Of a stretch of DNA of 64,000 bases, positions 16,948-23,974 are shown piece after piece (within the stretch, counting starts at the first letter, position 1; the number at the start of each line of letters is the position of its first letter). The stretch spans positions 1,203,648 to 1,267,647 of the forward strand of contig BTVR01000001.1 in assembly GCA_045864775.1 (NCBI GenBank), written 5' to 3'. The notes beneath the pieces are model-generated. The model made no database searches. It was given only the letters and a program-made list of their open reading frames with translations, and was not told where the DNA came from. Made by a program: the position numbers and the translations under genes. The DNA is from Macondimonas sp045864775 (GTDB lineage Bacteria; Pseudomonadota; Gammaproteobacteria; UBA5335).

Positions 16948-17238
16948 ATGAAGCCCTCTGAAGCCTTGGCCTTCAACCGTGCCGCGATCCGCCGCGTCAT
17001 TGAATCGCACCACGCCCGCAACGCGCGGGTGTTCGGCTCGGTGTTGCGCGGCCAGGACACGGATGGCAGCGACCTTGACATCCTCATCGACCCGACGCCT
17101 GAAACAACGCTGATGGACATCGGCGCGATCCGCCACGAACTCGCGAAACTGCTGGGCGTACCGGTGGACGTCCTGACGCCCAATGCATTGCCCGACAAGT
17201 TCCGGGCGCAAGTGCTTGCCGAGGCGCGCCCGATATGA
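16948..17238 (+). CDS. MntA-type nucleotidyltransferase antitoxin
   Basis: A 96-aa minimal nucleotidyltransferase. Seen: the signature VFGSVLRGQ followed by DGSDLDILID supplies the GSx(n)DxD motif that binds Mg-ATP. Known: in MntA/HepT modules this protein inactivates the HepT ribonuclease by adding AMP to a tyrosine. The stop overlaps the hepT start (17235), as usual for the pair. Here its partner is truncated before the catalytic motif, so MntA is probably an orphan with no toxin to modify. A dispersed repeat copy lies immediately upstream. Confidence 0.88.
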   Translation: MKPSEALAFNRAAIRRVIESHHARNARVFGSVLRGQDTDGSDLDILIDPTPETTLMDIGAIRHELAKLLGVPVDVLTPNALPDKFRAQVLAEARPI

Positions 17239-17651
17239 CCCGCGCAGAGCGGCGCCTTGACGACTACTTGGGCCACATCCTCGAAGCCATCGAGCGCATC
17301 GACCGCTACGTTGATGGTCTTGACGAACGTGCGTTCCTGAACAATCAACTCGTGCAGGACGCCGTGACCCGCAACTTCGAGATCATCGGCGAGGCAAGCA
17401 ACAACATCGAGAAGCACCACCCGGACTTCGCGGCAGCGCATCCCGGGGAGTGGACGTCATCGCGACGCGCGCAGCGCCATGGCGATCCGCATGATCCAGG
17501 CCGATACCCGATACAGCTACGGCGAAGACCGCTATCGACTGATGGGCAAGATCGAAGGGCGGCTGTTCGTGGTGGTCTACACGCCCAGACAGGGCGCGAT
17601 ACGCATCATCTCGGCGCGCAAAGCCAATCTACGAGAGCACCGGCATTATGA
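17235..17651 (+). pseudogene. Truncated HepT toxin running out of frame into a brnT fragment
   Basis: The first 70 or so codons are HepT: an acidic helical start, then NQLVQDAVTRNFEIIGEASNNI, of which the last part is the most typical. After HPDFAAAHPGE the frame enters dispersed repeat copy 4 and then reads a BrnT fragment in the wrong frame up to 17651. The HepT ribonuclease motif (Arg, then His-x-Tyr, plus the tyrosine that MntA modifies) lies beyond the break and is absent. Inferred: the toxin is dead and the gene is a recombination scar. Confidence 0.85.
17449..17487 (-). repeat. Dispersed repeat, copy 4; junction between hepT and brnT
   Basis: Same 39-bp sequence as 16871-16909 with four differences. 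HepT coding sequence ends on its left and the BrnT fragment begins within its right edge, so this copy is the joint of the chimera. Confidence 0.8.
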
Positions 17652-17679
17652 AGACCATAAGCGTGACAATCGATCCTGA
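17479..17679 (+). pseudogene. BrnT toxin, C-terminal fragment
   Basis: The 66-codon frame contains the C-terminal half of a BrnT (RelE-fold) ribonuclease: DTRYSYGEDRYRLMG, LFVVVYT, then RIISARKA followed by a REHRHYE tail. The family's N-terminal half (the DWDPxKAxxNxxKHGV region) is missing; in its place is a dispersed repeat. An ATG at 17479 might allow translation of the fragment, but half the fold is gone. It overlaps the HTH antitoxin gene downstream (17648), which preserves the original toxin-antitoxin gene order. Confidence 0.82.
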
Positions 17680-17983
17680 CCGCCCGGAATCGATGGCAAA
17701 GGGCCGTATCGATGCGGATCGCGTCGGTACCACCACCGAGCGGGATCTCGCCTTGCAACAGGCCGCCGATGACGCCGAGGCGATGCTGGAGGCTGCCAAA
17801 TTTGCATGCCAGGTACGCAGACGCCTGGGGCTGAGCCAATCCGAGTTCGCGCAGCGCATCGGCGTCTCCGTCGAGACCATTCGCAACTGGGAACAAGGCA
17901 AACGGTGCCCGACAGGTGCGGCAAAGGCGCTGCTCAAAGTGCTCGACAAGGCGCCAGAAGCTGCCTTGGCTGCGCTGCACTGA
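17648..17983 (+). CDS. HTH antitoxin/regulator, partner type of BrnT
   Basis: A 111-aa protein. Seen: an N-terminal acidic region with LQQAADDAEAMLEAA, then a helix-turn-helix of the XRE type: RRRLGLSQSEFAQRIG, VSVETIRNWEQGKRCPTGAAKALL. This matches the HTH-type antitoxins that follow brnT genes in many proteobacteria; the acidic region probably binds the toxin and the HTH the operator. The gene is intact although its toxin is only a fragment, so it may persist as a stand-alone DNA-binding protein. Confidence 0.82.
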   Translation: MKTISVTIDPDRPESMAKGRIDADRVGTTTERDLALQQAADDAEAMLEAAKFACQVRRRLGLSQSEFAQRIGVSVETIRNWEQGKRCPTGAAKALLKVLDKAPEAALAALH

Positions 17984-18381
17984 CGATAGCCGTCGTCATC
18001 GCGCGGGGCCGCTACTTCTTCTTCGTCATCTCGAGGGGCCGCGGTTTGCAGGTCGGTGGATTTGTGATCGGGTTCACAGACCTGGAGGTTCTGCCCCATC
18101 CCGGGGTGACGATGGGTCAGGATACAGGTCCTTCCGTCGTGACACGGTTGACACAACGGATGTGACAGTTGCCGCGATCACGGCGAGAATCCGCGCGCCA
18201 ATGGTGCGGTATGGCGGGTGGTACAGCGCAGGCCGCGACGCAGCGGCTGGTGCTGCGCCCCCCGCCCCGACGACAGTAAGGCATTGGCGCGGAATTTGTA
18301 GCTGCGGTGGCGTATGGCCGCGGTCGAGCACGGCGACCAGGGGATTGGACGAATGGTGCCGTGCGGCACGGAGGGTTTGCT
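17984..18381. other. Gene-free spacer with degenerate repeats and IS-end-like sequence
   Basis: No gene supported. It contains two weak reverse-oriented copies of the dispersed repeat (CGTCATC near 17994 and 18024). From about 18100 to 18170 there is a series of GTGAC/GACA-rich short repeats reminiscent of the multiple terminal repeats of some insertion sequences, but I cannot name one. TTGACA occurs at 18148-18153 without a fitting -10. The end of the stretch supplies the start region of the WcaI-like gene. Confidence 0.4.
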
Positions 18382-19656
18382 GTGAAGTTGTTGTTGCTCA
18401 GCCTCAATTTTGCGCCGGAACTTACCTCTACTGGTAAGTACACTGGTGAATTCGCCGCCTGGTTGGCCGATCGCGGCCACGAGGTGACGGTGATCGCGGG
18501 GTTGCCGCACTATCCCGCCTGGCAGGTGGACGACGCCTACCGCCGCGCCGGCTGGCGCCGGGAGCGGTATCCGAACATGGAGGTGCTGCGGGTGCCGCAT
18601 TCGGTGCCGCCGCCGGGCCGGGTGACGGCGCTGCGGCGGATCCTGATGGAAAGCACCTTTTCCCTGAACTCGCTGCGCTGGTGGCTGCCGCTGCTGCTGC
18701 GCCGCGAGCGCTTCGATGCCGTGATCGCCGTCTGCCCCCCCTTGCAGAATGCCGTGCTGCCCGGCCTCTACCGGCTGTTGCGCCGGGTGCCCTGGGTCCT
18801 GCACATCCAGGATTTCCAGGTGGATGCCGCGGTGCGCCTGGGCATGCTGCGCATCGGTGTGCTGGGCCGCGCGCTCTATTGGCTGGAGAACTTCTGCCTG
18901 CGCCGCGCGAGCTGGGTGTCGACCATCACCCCGGCCATGTGTCGCCGCGCGATCGCCAAGGGTGCGGACCCGGCGCGGGTGCTGCACCTGCCCAACTGGG
19001 CGGATGTCGACCATATCGTGCCGCGCGCGCCGGACCCGGAGTTCCGCCGTGCCCTGGGCGCGGGGCCGGAGCAACTGCTGGTGATGTACGCCGGCGCCAT
19101 GGCCACCAAGCAGGGCCTGGATCTGGTGCTCGATGCCGCCGCGCGGCTGCGCGCGGATGGGCGCTTTCGCTTCGCCCTGGTGGGCGATGGCTCCGATGCG
19201 CCGCGGCTGCGCGAGCGCGCCGCCGCGCTGAAGCTCGACAACCTGTCCTTCCTGCCGCCGCAACCCGCCGCGCGGCTGCCGGCGCTGCTGTCCGCCGCCG
19301 ACGTCCATCTGGTGGTGCAAAGGGGCGATGCGGCGGATCTGGTGATGCCCTCGAAGTTGACCAATATCCTCGCCGCGGGGCGGCCGGCGCTCGCCACCGC
19401 GGAGCGGGGTACGGCGCTGTGGGATGTGCTGGAAGGAGCCGGCGCGGGGGTCTGCGTGCCGCCGGAATCCGTGGGTGGGCTGGTCGGCGGGCTGCAGCGG
19501 CTCGCCGGGGATGCGGCCTTGCGCGCTGCCATGGGTGCGCGGGCCCGCGCTTACGCCGAGGCCAACCTGGCCCGGGATGCGATTCTCGAACGCTTCGAAG
19601 CGCGGTTGACGGATGTGCTCGATGGCGTCTATTCGGTGCGGGAGGCGGTGGAATGA
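18382..19656 (+). CDS. wcaI: WcaI-like colanic acid-type glycosyltransferase
   Basis: A 424-aa GT4 enzyme resembling colanic-acid glycosyltransferase WcaI (about 407 aa in E. coli). Seen: KLLLLSLNFAPELTSTGKYT at the N-terminus, HIQDFQVDAAVRLG in the middle, LVMYAGAMATKQGLDLVL opening the second domain, and a VMPSKLTNILAAGRPALA donor-site loop. I chose GTG 18382; a longer frame upstream lacks homology. It ends in an ATGA overlap with gmd, consistent with the colanic-acid style grouping of WcaI with the GDP-fucose genes. Known role: transfer of a sugar, suggested to be fucose, in repeat-unit assembly. Confidence 0.85.
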   Translation: MKLLLLSLNFAPELTSTGKYTGEFAAWLADRGHEVTVIAGLPHYPAWQVDDAYRRAGWRRERYPNMEVLRVPHSVPPPGRVTALRRILMESTFSLNSLRWWLPLLLRRERFDAVIAVCPPLQNAVLPGLYRLLRRVPWVLHIQDFQVDAAVRLGMLRIGVLGRALYWLENFCLRRASWVSTITPAMCRRAIAKGADPARVLHLPNWADVDHIVPRAPDPEFRRALGAGPEQLLVMYAGAMATKQGLDLVLDAAARLRADGRFRFALVGDGSDAPRLRERAAALKLDNLSFLPPQPAARLPALLSAADVHLVVQRGDAADLVMPSKLTNILAAGRPALATAERGTALWDVLEGAGAGVCVPPESVGGLVGGLQRLAGDAALRAAMGARARAYAEANLARDAILERFEARLTDVLDGVYSVREAVE

Positions 19657-20735
19657 AGCGCGCGTTGATCACCGGCATCACCGGTCAGGACGGCATGTAC
19701 CTGACCGAGTTCCTGCTGGCCAAGGGCTACCAGGTGCACGGCATCAAGCGCCGCGCCTCGCTGTTCAACACCGATCGCATCGATCACCTCTACCAGGATC
19801 CCCATGAGGTGGACCGGCGGCTGGTGCTGCACTACGGGGATCTGACCGATGCCACCAACCTGATCCGCGTGGTGCAGGAGGTGCAGCCGGACGAGATCTA
19901 CAACCTCGCGGCGCAAAGCCACGTGGCGGTCTCCTTCGAAACGCCGGAATACACGGCCAACGCCGATGCCATCGGCACCCTGCGCCTGCTCGAGGCGATG
20001 CGCATCCTGGGTCTGGAGGGCACGCGCTTCTATCAGGCGAGCACCTCGGAGCTCTACGGCAAGGTGCAGGCCGTGCCCCAGGACGAGACCACGCCCTTCT
20101 ACCCGCGCTCGCCCTATGCCGCGGCCAAGCTTTATGCCTACTGGATCACGGTGAACTACCGCGAGGCCTATGGGATGTTTGCCTGCAACGGCATCCTGTT
20201 CAACCACGAATCGCCGGTGCGCGGCGAGACCTTCGTCACGCGCAAGATCACCCGCGCGCTGGCGCGCATCAAGCTGGGGCTGCAGGAGCGGCTGTATCTG
20301 GGCAACCTCGATGCGCTGCGCGACTGGGGGCATGCGCGCGACTACGTCGAGGCGCAGTGGCTGATGCTGCAGCAGGATTCCGCCGAGGACTATGTGATCG
20401 CGACCGGCGAGCAGCACTCGGTACGCGAATTCGTCGAACGCGCCGCTGCGGAGCTCGGCATCGCGCTGCGCTGGGAAGGCGAAGGCGTGGGCGAGCGCGG
20501 CATCTGCACCCGCAGCGGCCGCTGTCTGGTGGCCGTCGATCCGCGCTATTTTCGCCCCACGGAAGTGGAGACCCTGCTGGGCAATCCGGACAAGGCCAAG
20601 CGCCAGCTCGGCTGGGCGCCCAAGGTCGCTTTCGAGGAACTGGTGGCCGAGATGGTGCGCGAGGACCTGAAAGCGGCCGAACGCGATGAACTGTGCCGCC
20701 GCGAGGGGTATGCCACCTATGCGCATCACGAATGA
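19653..20735 (+). CDS. gmd: GDP-mannose 4,6-dehydratase
   Basis: A 360-aa extended SDR that converts GDP-D-mannose to GDP-4-keto-6-deoxy-D-mannose, the first committed step to GDP-L-fucose. Seen: the NADP loop ALITGITGQDGMYL at residues 4-17, HYGDLTD, the catalytic STSELYGKV segment, and YAAAKLYAYW containing YxxxK. FNHESPVRGETFVTRK is the GDP-sugar site typical of Gmd and not of other dehydratases. Start ATG 19653 overlaps the WcaI stop. The downstream partner fcl is at 21727, separated by a degraded toxin-antitoxin pair and repeats, although the two genes are usually adjacent. Confidence 0.97.
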   Translation: MKRALITGITGQDGMYLTEFLLAKGYQVHGIKRRASLFNTDRIDHLYQDPHEVDRRLVLHYGDLTDATNLIRVVQEVQPDEIYNLAAQSHVAVSFETPEYTANADAIGTLRLLEAMRILGLEGTRFYQASTSELYGKVQAVPQDETTPFYPRSPYAAAKLYAYWITVNYREAYGMFACNGILFNHESPVRGETFVTRKITRALARIKLGLQERLYLGNLDALRDWGHARDYVEAQWLMLQQDSAEDYVIATGEQHSVREFVERAAAELGIALRWEGEGVGERGICTRSGRCLVAVDPRYFRPTEVETLLGNPDKAKRQLGWAPKVAFEELVAEMVREDLKAAERDELCRREGYATYAHHE

Positions 20736-20761
20736 GGGCTGAGGCGGACGGCCGGCGCTCG

Positions 20762-20797
20762 ATGGATCGCCACGGACCTGCGGCCCTCGCGATGACG
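20762..20797 (+). repeat. Dispersed repeat, copy 5
   Basis: A 36-bp copy beginning ATGGATCGCC and ending CTCGCGATGACG, the same length and ends as the copy at 21425. It lies just downstream of gmd. Confidence 0.78.
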
Positions 20798-20956
20798 AAA
20801 AGAAGGACGCCTTGCGCCGGCGATAAGAAAGCCCGCGCCGACGATGATGCCCCGCGACGTGACGTAGGCACTTGCGGAGGCTCGTCCGTGGTTCCGGAGT
20901 GACTCCGCGGCAATGGGTATAATGATCGGCATGATCGAAACAGAGGCTCGAGCCCC

Positions 20957-21295
20957 ATGATCACCGAAACCAACGCCGTCGCCTTCCGCAAGAACCTGGG
21001 CGACATGCTCAACCGGGTGCAATACCGCCACGACAGCATCCTCATCAACAAGGACGGCAAGCCGGTCGCCGCGGTGGTGGATGCACGTCTGTTCGCGCGC
21101 ATCCGTCGGCTGCAGGATCGCTTCGATACTTTGTGCCAGCGCATCGAGGCGGGGTTTGTCGAGGTTCCCGAAACCGAAGGCCTGGCTGAAATTGACGCCG
21201 CAGTTGCCGCAACCCGCGCCCGGATGAGCCCGGGCCGACCGTCTTACGCGACGGGAACGGCCTGCCGGTGCTGGGGACGCTGCTTGCCGCCTTGA
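20957..21295 (+). CDS. Phd/YefM-like antitoxin with abnormal C-terminus
   Basis: The first 90 or so residues look like an antitoxin: MITETNAVAFRKNLGDML, then SILINKDGKPVAAVVDARLF, an acidic helix and EIDAAVAATRAR. The last 20 or so codons read out of frame through a PIN-toxin fragment. The natural stop has therefore been lost together with the start of the toxin gene. The DNA-binding part is intact, so autoregulation is possible, but the toxin is not functional. It is located between gmd and fcl, flanked by dispersed repeats. Confidence 0.72.
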   Translation: MITETNAVAFRKNLGDMLNRVQYRHDSILINKDGKPVAAVVDARLFARIRRLQDRFDTLCQRIEAGFVEVPETEGLAEIDAAVAATRARMSPGRPSYATGTACRCWGRCLPP

Positions 21296-21417
21296 AAACG
21301 GGCGGAGCGGGCTGCCTGGTCACCGGTGACAAGGACCTGCTGACCCTTGCATCGTCCCATCCCATCCTGAGCCCTGCCGAGTTCTGGGCGATCCACGGCG
21401 ATATCGAGCCCCGTTGA
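21232..21417 (+). pseudogene. PIN-domain toxin, C-terminal fragment
   Basis: In the frame ending with TGA 21415-21417 the sequence reads GNGLPVLGTLLAAL, then CLVTGDKDLLTLA, then ILSPAEFWAIHG. This is the C-terminal third of a VapC-type PIN toxin with its late acidic motif (TGDKDLL). No start codon or N-terminal PIN motif precedes it: the upstream sequence belongs to the antitoxin in another frame. A deletion has removed the 5' two thirds of the toxin gene. Confidence 0.8.
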
Positions 21418-21726
21418 CGGCGGCATGGATCGCCGCGGCGCTACGCGCCTCGCGATGACGGACATGGGCGCCTCGATGACGAAAGAAGCGCCTTGTGAAG
21501 GCGCGCACAGACGTGGCGATGACGACGGGGCATCCCGCCGGCGATCCTGCCCCGTCATTGCGACAAAAGCGCCGGAAGCGCTTTTGGACGCTCGCGGTGC
21601 GCCCGAAGGGGGCGCGCCAAGGAAAGCGCGCCTCAGCAGAGAAGCCGACGTCGCAATCCGGGTCATTGCCAGCCCCGCAGGGGCGCGGCAAGTCACGCTT
21701 TTCACCCTTGATCGGGAACTGGAGAC
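21418..21726. other. Repeat-rich spacer before fcl
   Basis: About 300 bases without a supported gene. It begins with dispersed repeat copy 6 (21425-21460) and continues with partial motifs of the same kind (GATGACG boxes near 21475 and 21518, GTCATTGCGAC near 21554). Several short GC palindromes are present. An open frame covers part of it but has the low-complexity character of repeat translation. The stretch ends in GGAG a few bases before the fcl start codons. Confidence 0.5.
21425..21460 (+). repeat. Dispersed repeat, copy 6
   Basis: A 36-bp copy: ATGGATCGCCGCGG at the left, CTCGCGATGACG at the right, and a CGCG-rich palindromic centre. It starts seven bases after the stop of the PIN-toxin fragment. 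Confidence 0.78.
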
Positions 21727-22674
21727 ATGATGATGGACCAGACTGCATCCATTTTCGTAGCCGGTCACCGGGGGCTGGCGGGCGGCGCCATCGTGCGCCG
21801 GCTGCGGCAGGCGGGCTTCGAGAATCTGTTGCTGCGCACCCACCGCGAACTCGATCTCACCGACGCGGCAGCGGTCGATGCCTTTTTCGCGCGCGAGCGG
21901 CCAGCGTATGTGTTTCTGGCCGCGGCCCGGGTCGGCGGCATCCATGCCAACAACACCTATCCCGTCGATTTCCTGCGCGACAACCTGCAGATCGAGATCA
22001 ACGTCATCGACGCGGCGCACCGCCATGGCGCGGCCAAGCTGCTGTTCCTGGGCTCCTCGTGCATCTATCCCAAGTTCGCGCCGCAGCCGATGCCGGAGGA
22101 CTGCCTGCTCACCGGGGCGCTGGAGCCGACCAACGAGTGGTATGCCGTCGCCAAGATCGCCGGCATCAAGCTGTGCCAGGCCTACCGGCGCCAGCACGGC
22201 TTCAACGCCATTTCGCTGATGCCGACCAATCTCTACGGGCCGGGCGACAACTTCCATCTGGCCAACTCGCACGTCCTGCCGGCGCTGATCCGCAAGTTCC
22301 ACGAGGCCAAGGCGGCTGGCGCAGGCGAGGTGGTCGTGTGGGGCAGCGGCACGCCGCGGCGCGAGTTCCTGCACGTGGACGATCTGGCCGATGCCTGTGT
22401 GTTCCTGATGCAGCGCTACGACGATGAGCGCATCGTGAATGTGGGCGTGGGCGAGGACGTGTCGATCCTGGAGCTCGCGACGCTGGTGCAGCGCGTGGTG
22501 GGCTTCGAGGGACGCATCGTGCTCGATCCGAGCAAACCCGACGGCACGCCGCGCAAGCTGCTGGACGTGTCGCGGATCAACGCGCTGGGCTGGCGCGCGC
22601 GCATCGGCTTGGAGGACGGCATCCGCGAGACCTATCGGTGGTTTCTGGCGCACGTGGACGAAGCGCGACTGTAA
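21727..22674 (+). CDS. fcl: GDP-L-fucose synthase
   Basis: A 315-aa bifunctional epimerase/reductase that turns GDP-4-keto-6-deoxymannose into GDP-L-fucose with NADPH. Seen: the VAGHRGLAGGAIVR nucleotide loop, AARVGGIHANN, FLGSSCIYPKFA with the catalytic Ser and Cys, and NEWYAVAKIAG carrying YxxxK, all diagnostic for Fcl/WcaG. The E. coli enzyme has 321 residues. Three ATGs in a row (21727, 21730, 21733) follow GGAG; the second or third has the better spacing. It completes the GDP-fucose pathway begun by gmd, so L-fucose is expected in the glycan. Confidence 0.97.
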   Translation: MMMDQTASIFVAGHRGLAGGAIVRRLRQAGFENLLLRTHRELDLTDAAAVDAFFARERPAYVFLAAARVGGIHANNTYPVDFLRDNLQIEINVIDAAHRHGAAKLLFLGSSCIYPKFAPQPMPEDCLLTGALEPTNEWYAVAKIAGIKLCQAYRRQHGFNAISLMPTNLYGPGDNFHLANSHVLPALIRKFHEAKAAGAGEVVVWGSGTPRREFLHVDDLADACVFLMQRYDDERIVNVGVGEDVSILELATLVQRVVGFEGRIVLDPSKPDGTPRKLLDVSRINALGWRARIGLEDGIRETYRWFLAHVDEARL

Positions 22675-22807
22675 ATCCCCCGACGCTCTTTCACGTGATG
22701 ACGCAGCACGGTGGCGCTCCAGGATGACAAGGCGAAAGCGTGGCTTGCGCGCGGTAAATCGCACGGCCGATGCACCCGCGGCTGAGCAAGGCAATGGGAA
22801 ACCCTGA

Positions 22808-23776
22808 ATGAGCACCTGCATCATCTTCGGCGGCGCGGGCTTCATCGGCGCGCATCTGGCGCGGCGGTTGCTGGCGACCGGGCGCGCCAGCCATGTGCAT
22901 CTGGCCGACGTGCGGCCCAGCGCGCTGGTGGGCCAGCCGGGCATCACTGCGTCGATCACGGACGTGCGCCACCCGATCCCGCCGGATCTGACGGCCGAGT
23001 CTCCGGCCTGGATTTTCAACCTCGCCGCCGTGCATCGTGAGCCGGGGCACGAGGCGATCGAATACTTCGAGACGAATCTGGCCGGCGCGCGGAACGTGAC
23101 CGCCTACGCGGCGGCCGTGGGCTGCCCGAACCTCTACTTCACCAGCAGCATCGCCGTCTACGGGCCGACCGATGGGCCCACCGATGAAACCGCGCCGATC
23201 TGCCCGGTGTCGCCTTACGGTGGCTCGAAGTACCCGGCGGAGCTGATCCACGAGCAGTGGCAGCAGGCGGCGCCGGGCCGGCGGCTGGTCATCTGCCGGC
23301 CCGGGGTCATCTATGGTCCCGGCGATCCGGGCAACATCCTGCGCATGATCCGCGCCATCCGGCGGGGTTACTTCGCCTATCCGGGCTCGCCCGACATCCA
23401 CAAGTCCTATGGCTATATCGAGGGCCTGCTGGACAGCGTGGCGTTCATGATGGACCGGCCCGAACCCGTGCTGCGCTACAACTACGTGGAAGACCCGACC
23501 GAACCCTTGGGCGCACTGGTCGACCACGTCAAGGCGCATCTGGGCAGCCGCGCGCCGGTGCTACCGCTGCCGCTCTCCCTGCTCGTCCCCGCCGCCGGGC
23601 TGATCAATGCCGCGCTCGGCGGCAACAGCCCGATCCACCCGGTGCGGGTGCGCAAGGCCGCGCGGCCGACCCACATCGTGCCGGGCACCCTGAAAGCCCT
23701 TGGCTTCCCCTTCCGCTTCGACTTTCGCAGCTCGCTCGTGGACTGGCAGCGCCAGGCGCCCCGGGATTTCGCCTGA
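22808..23776 (+). CDS. NAD-dependent epimerase/dehydratase (extended SDR)
   Basis: A 322-aa nucleotide-sugar epimerase/dehydratase family protein. Seen: the dinucleotide loop IIFGGAGFIGAHLARRL at residues 5-21, FNLAAVHREP, a YFTSSIAVYGP strand with the catalytic Ser, and SPYGGSKYPAE containing YxxxK. The C-terminal part is longer than needed for catalysis and includes a hydrophobic PLPLSLLVPAAGLI stretch. It follows fcl by 133 bases that hold nothing recognisable. A sugar-nucleotide modification for the same glycan is likely; epimerisation, dehydration and reduction are all possible. Confidence 0.8.
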   Translation: MSTCIIFGGAGFIGAHLARRLLATGRASHVHLADVRPSALVGQPGITASITDVRHPIPPDLTAESPAWIFNLAAVHREPGHEAIEYFETNLAGARNVTAYAAAVGCPNLYFTSSIAVYGPTDGPTDETAPICPVSPYGGSKYPAELIHEQWQQAAPGRRLVICRPGVIYGPGDPGNILRMIRAIRRGYFAYPGSPDIHKSYGYIEGLLDSVAFMMDRPEPVLRYNYVEDPTEPLGALVDHVKAHLGSRAPVLPLPLSLLVPAAGLINAALGGNSPIHPVRVRKAARPTHIVPGTLKALGFPFRFDFRSSLVDWQRQAPRDFA

Positions 23777-23828
23777 GCAAAAGGCTTTGCGGCTGGCGGA
23801 ACGACGGGTGTGCGCCGGAGCGGCAAGC

Positions 23829-23900
23829 ATGGATGGCCGCGCTGCCCACTACAGGCGCCATGCACCCCTCGCGGCTTCGCCTGCGACGACTCGCCATGAG
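23829..23900 (+). repeat. Diverged dispersed repeat between the SDR gene and lgt
   Basis: ATGGATGGCCGCG at the left, a longer insert including CCTCGCGGCTTCGCC, and CTCGCCATGAGGG at the right. It looks like an expanded or degenerate copy of the repeat family. It is the last copy before the conserved chromosomal genes begin. Confidence 0.5.
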
Positions 23901-23974
23901 GGACAGAAAACGCGAGCGGCGGGCGTAGCGCCCGCGATGAGCGGCGGCTGCTCCATGATCCGGCCTGTTGTACC

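Noticed and set aside
18148..18153. TTGACA hexamer before the wcaI-like gene
   Set aside because: No acceptable -10 element lies 16-18 bases downstream; the surrounding repeats suggest an IS end instead.
18681..20735. A 684-codon frame spanning the wcaI region and gmd
   Set aside because: Its first half is an Ala/Arg/Gly-rich out-of-frame reading of wcaI; only the part from 19653 is homologous to Gmd, so gmd starts there and this is not a fusion.
15967..21460. Spaced repeat copies considered as a CRISPR array
   Set aside because: Copies occur in both orientations at irregular distances of tens to thousands of bases, with genes between and no cas genes.
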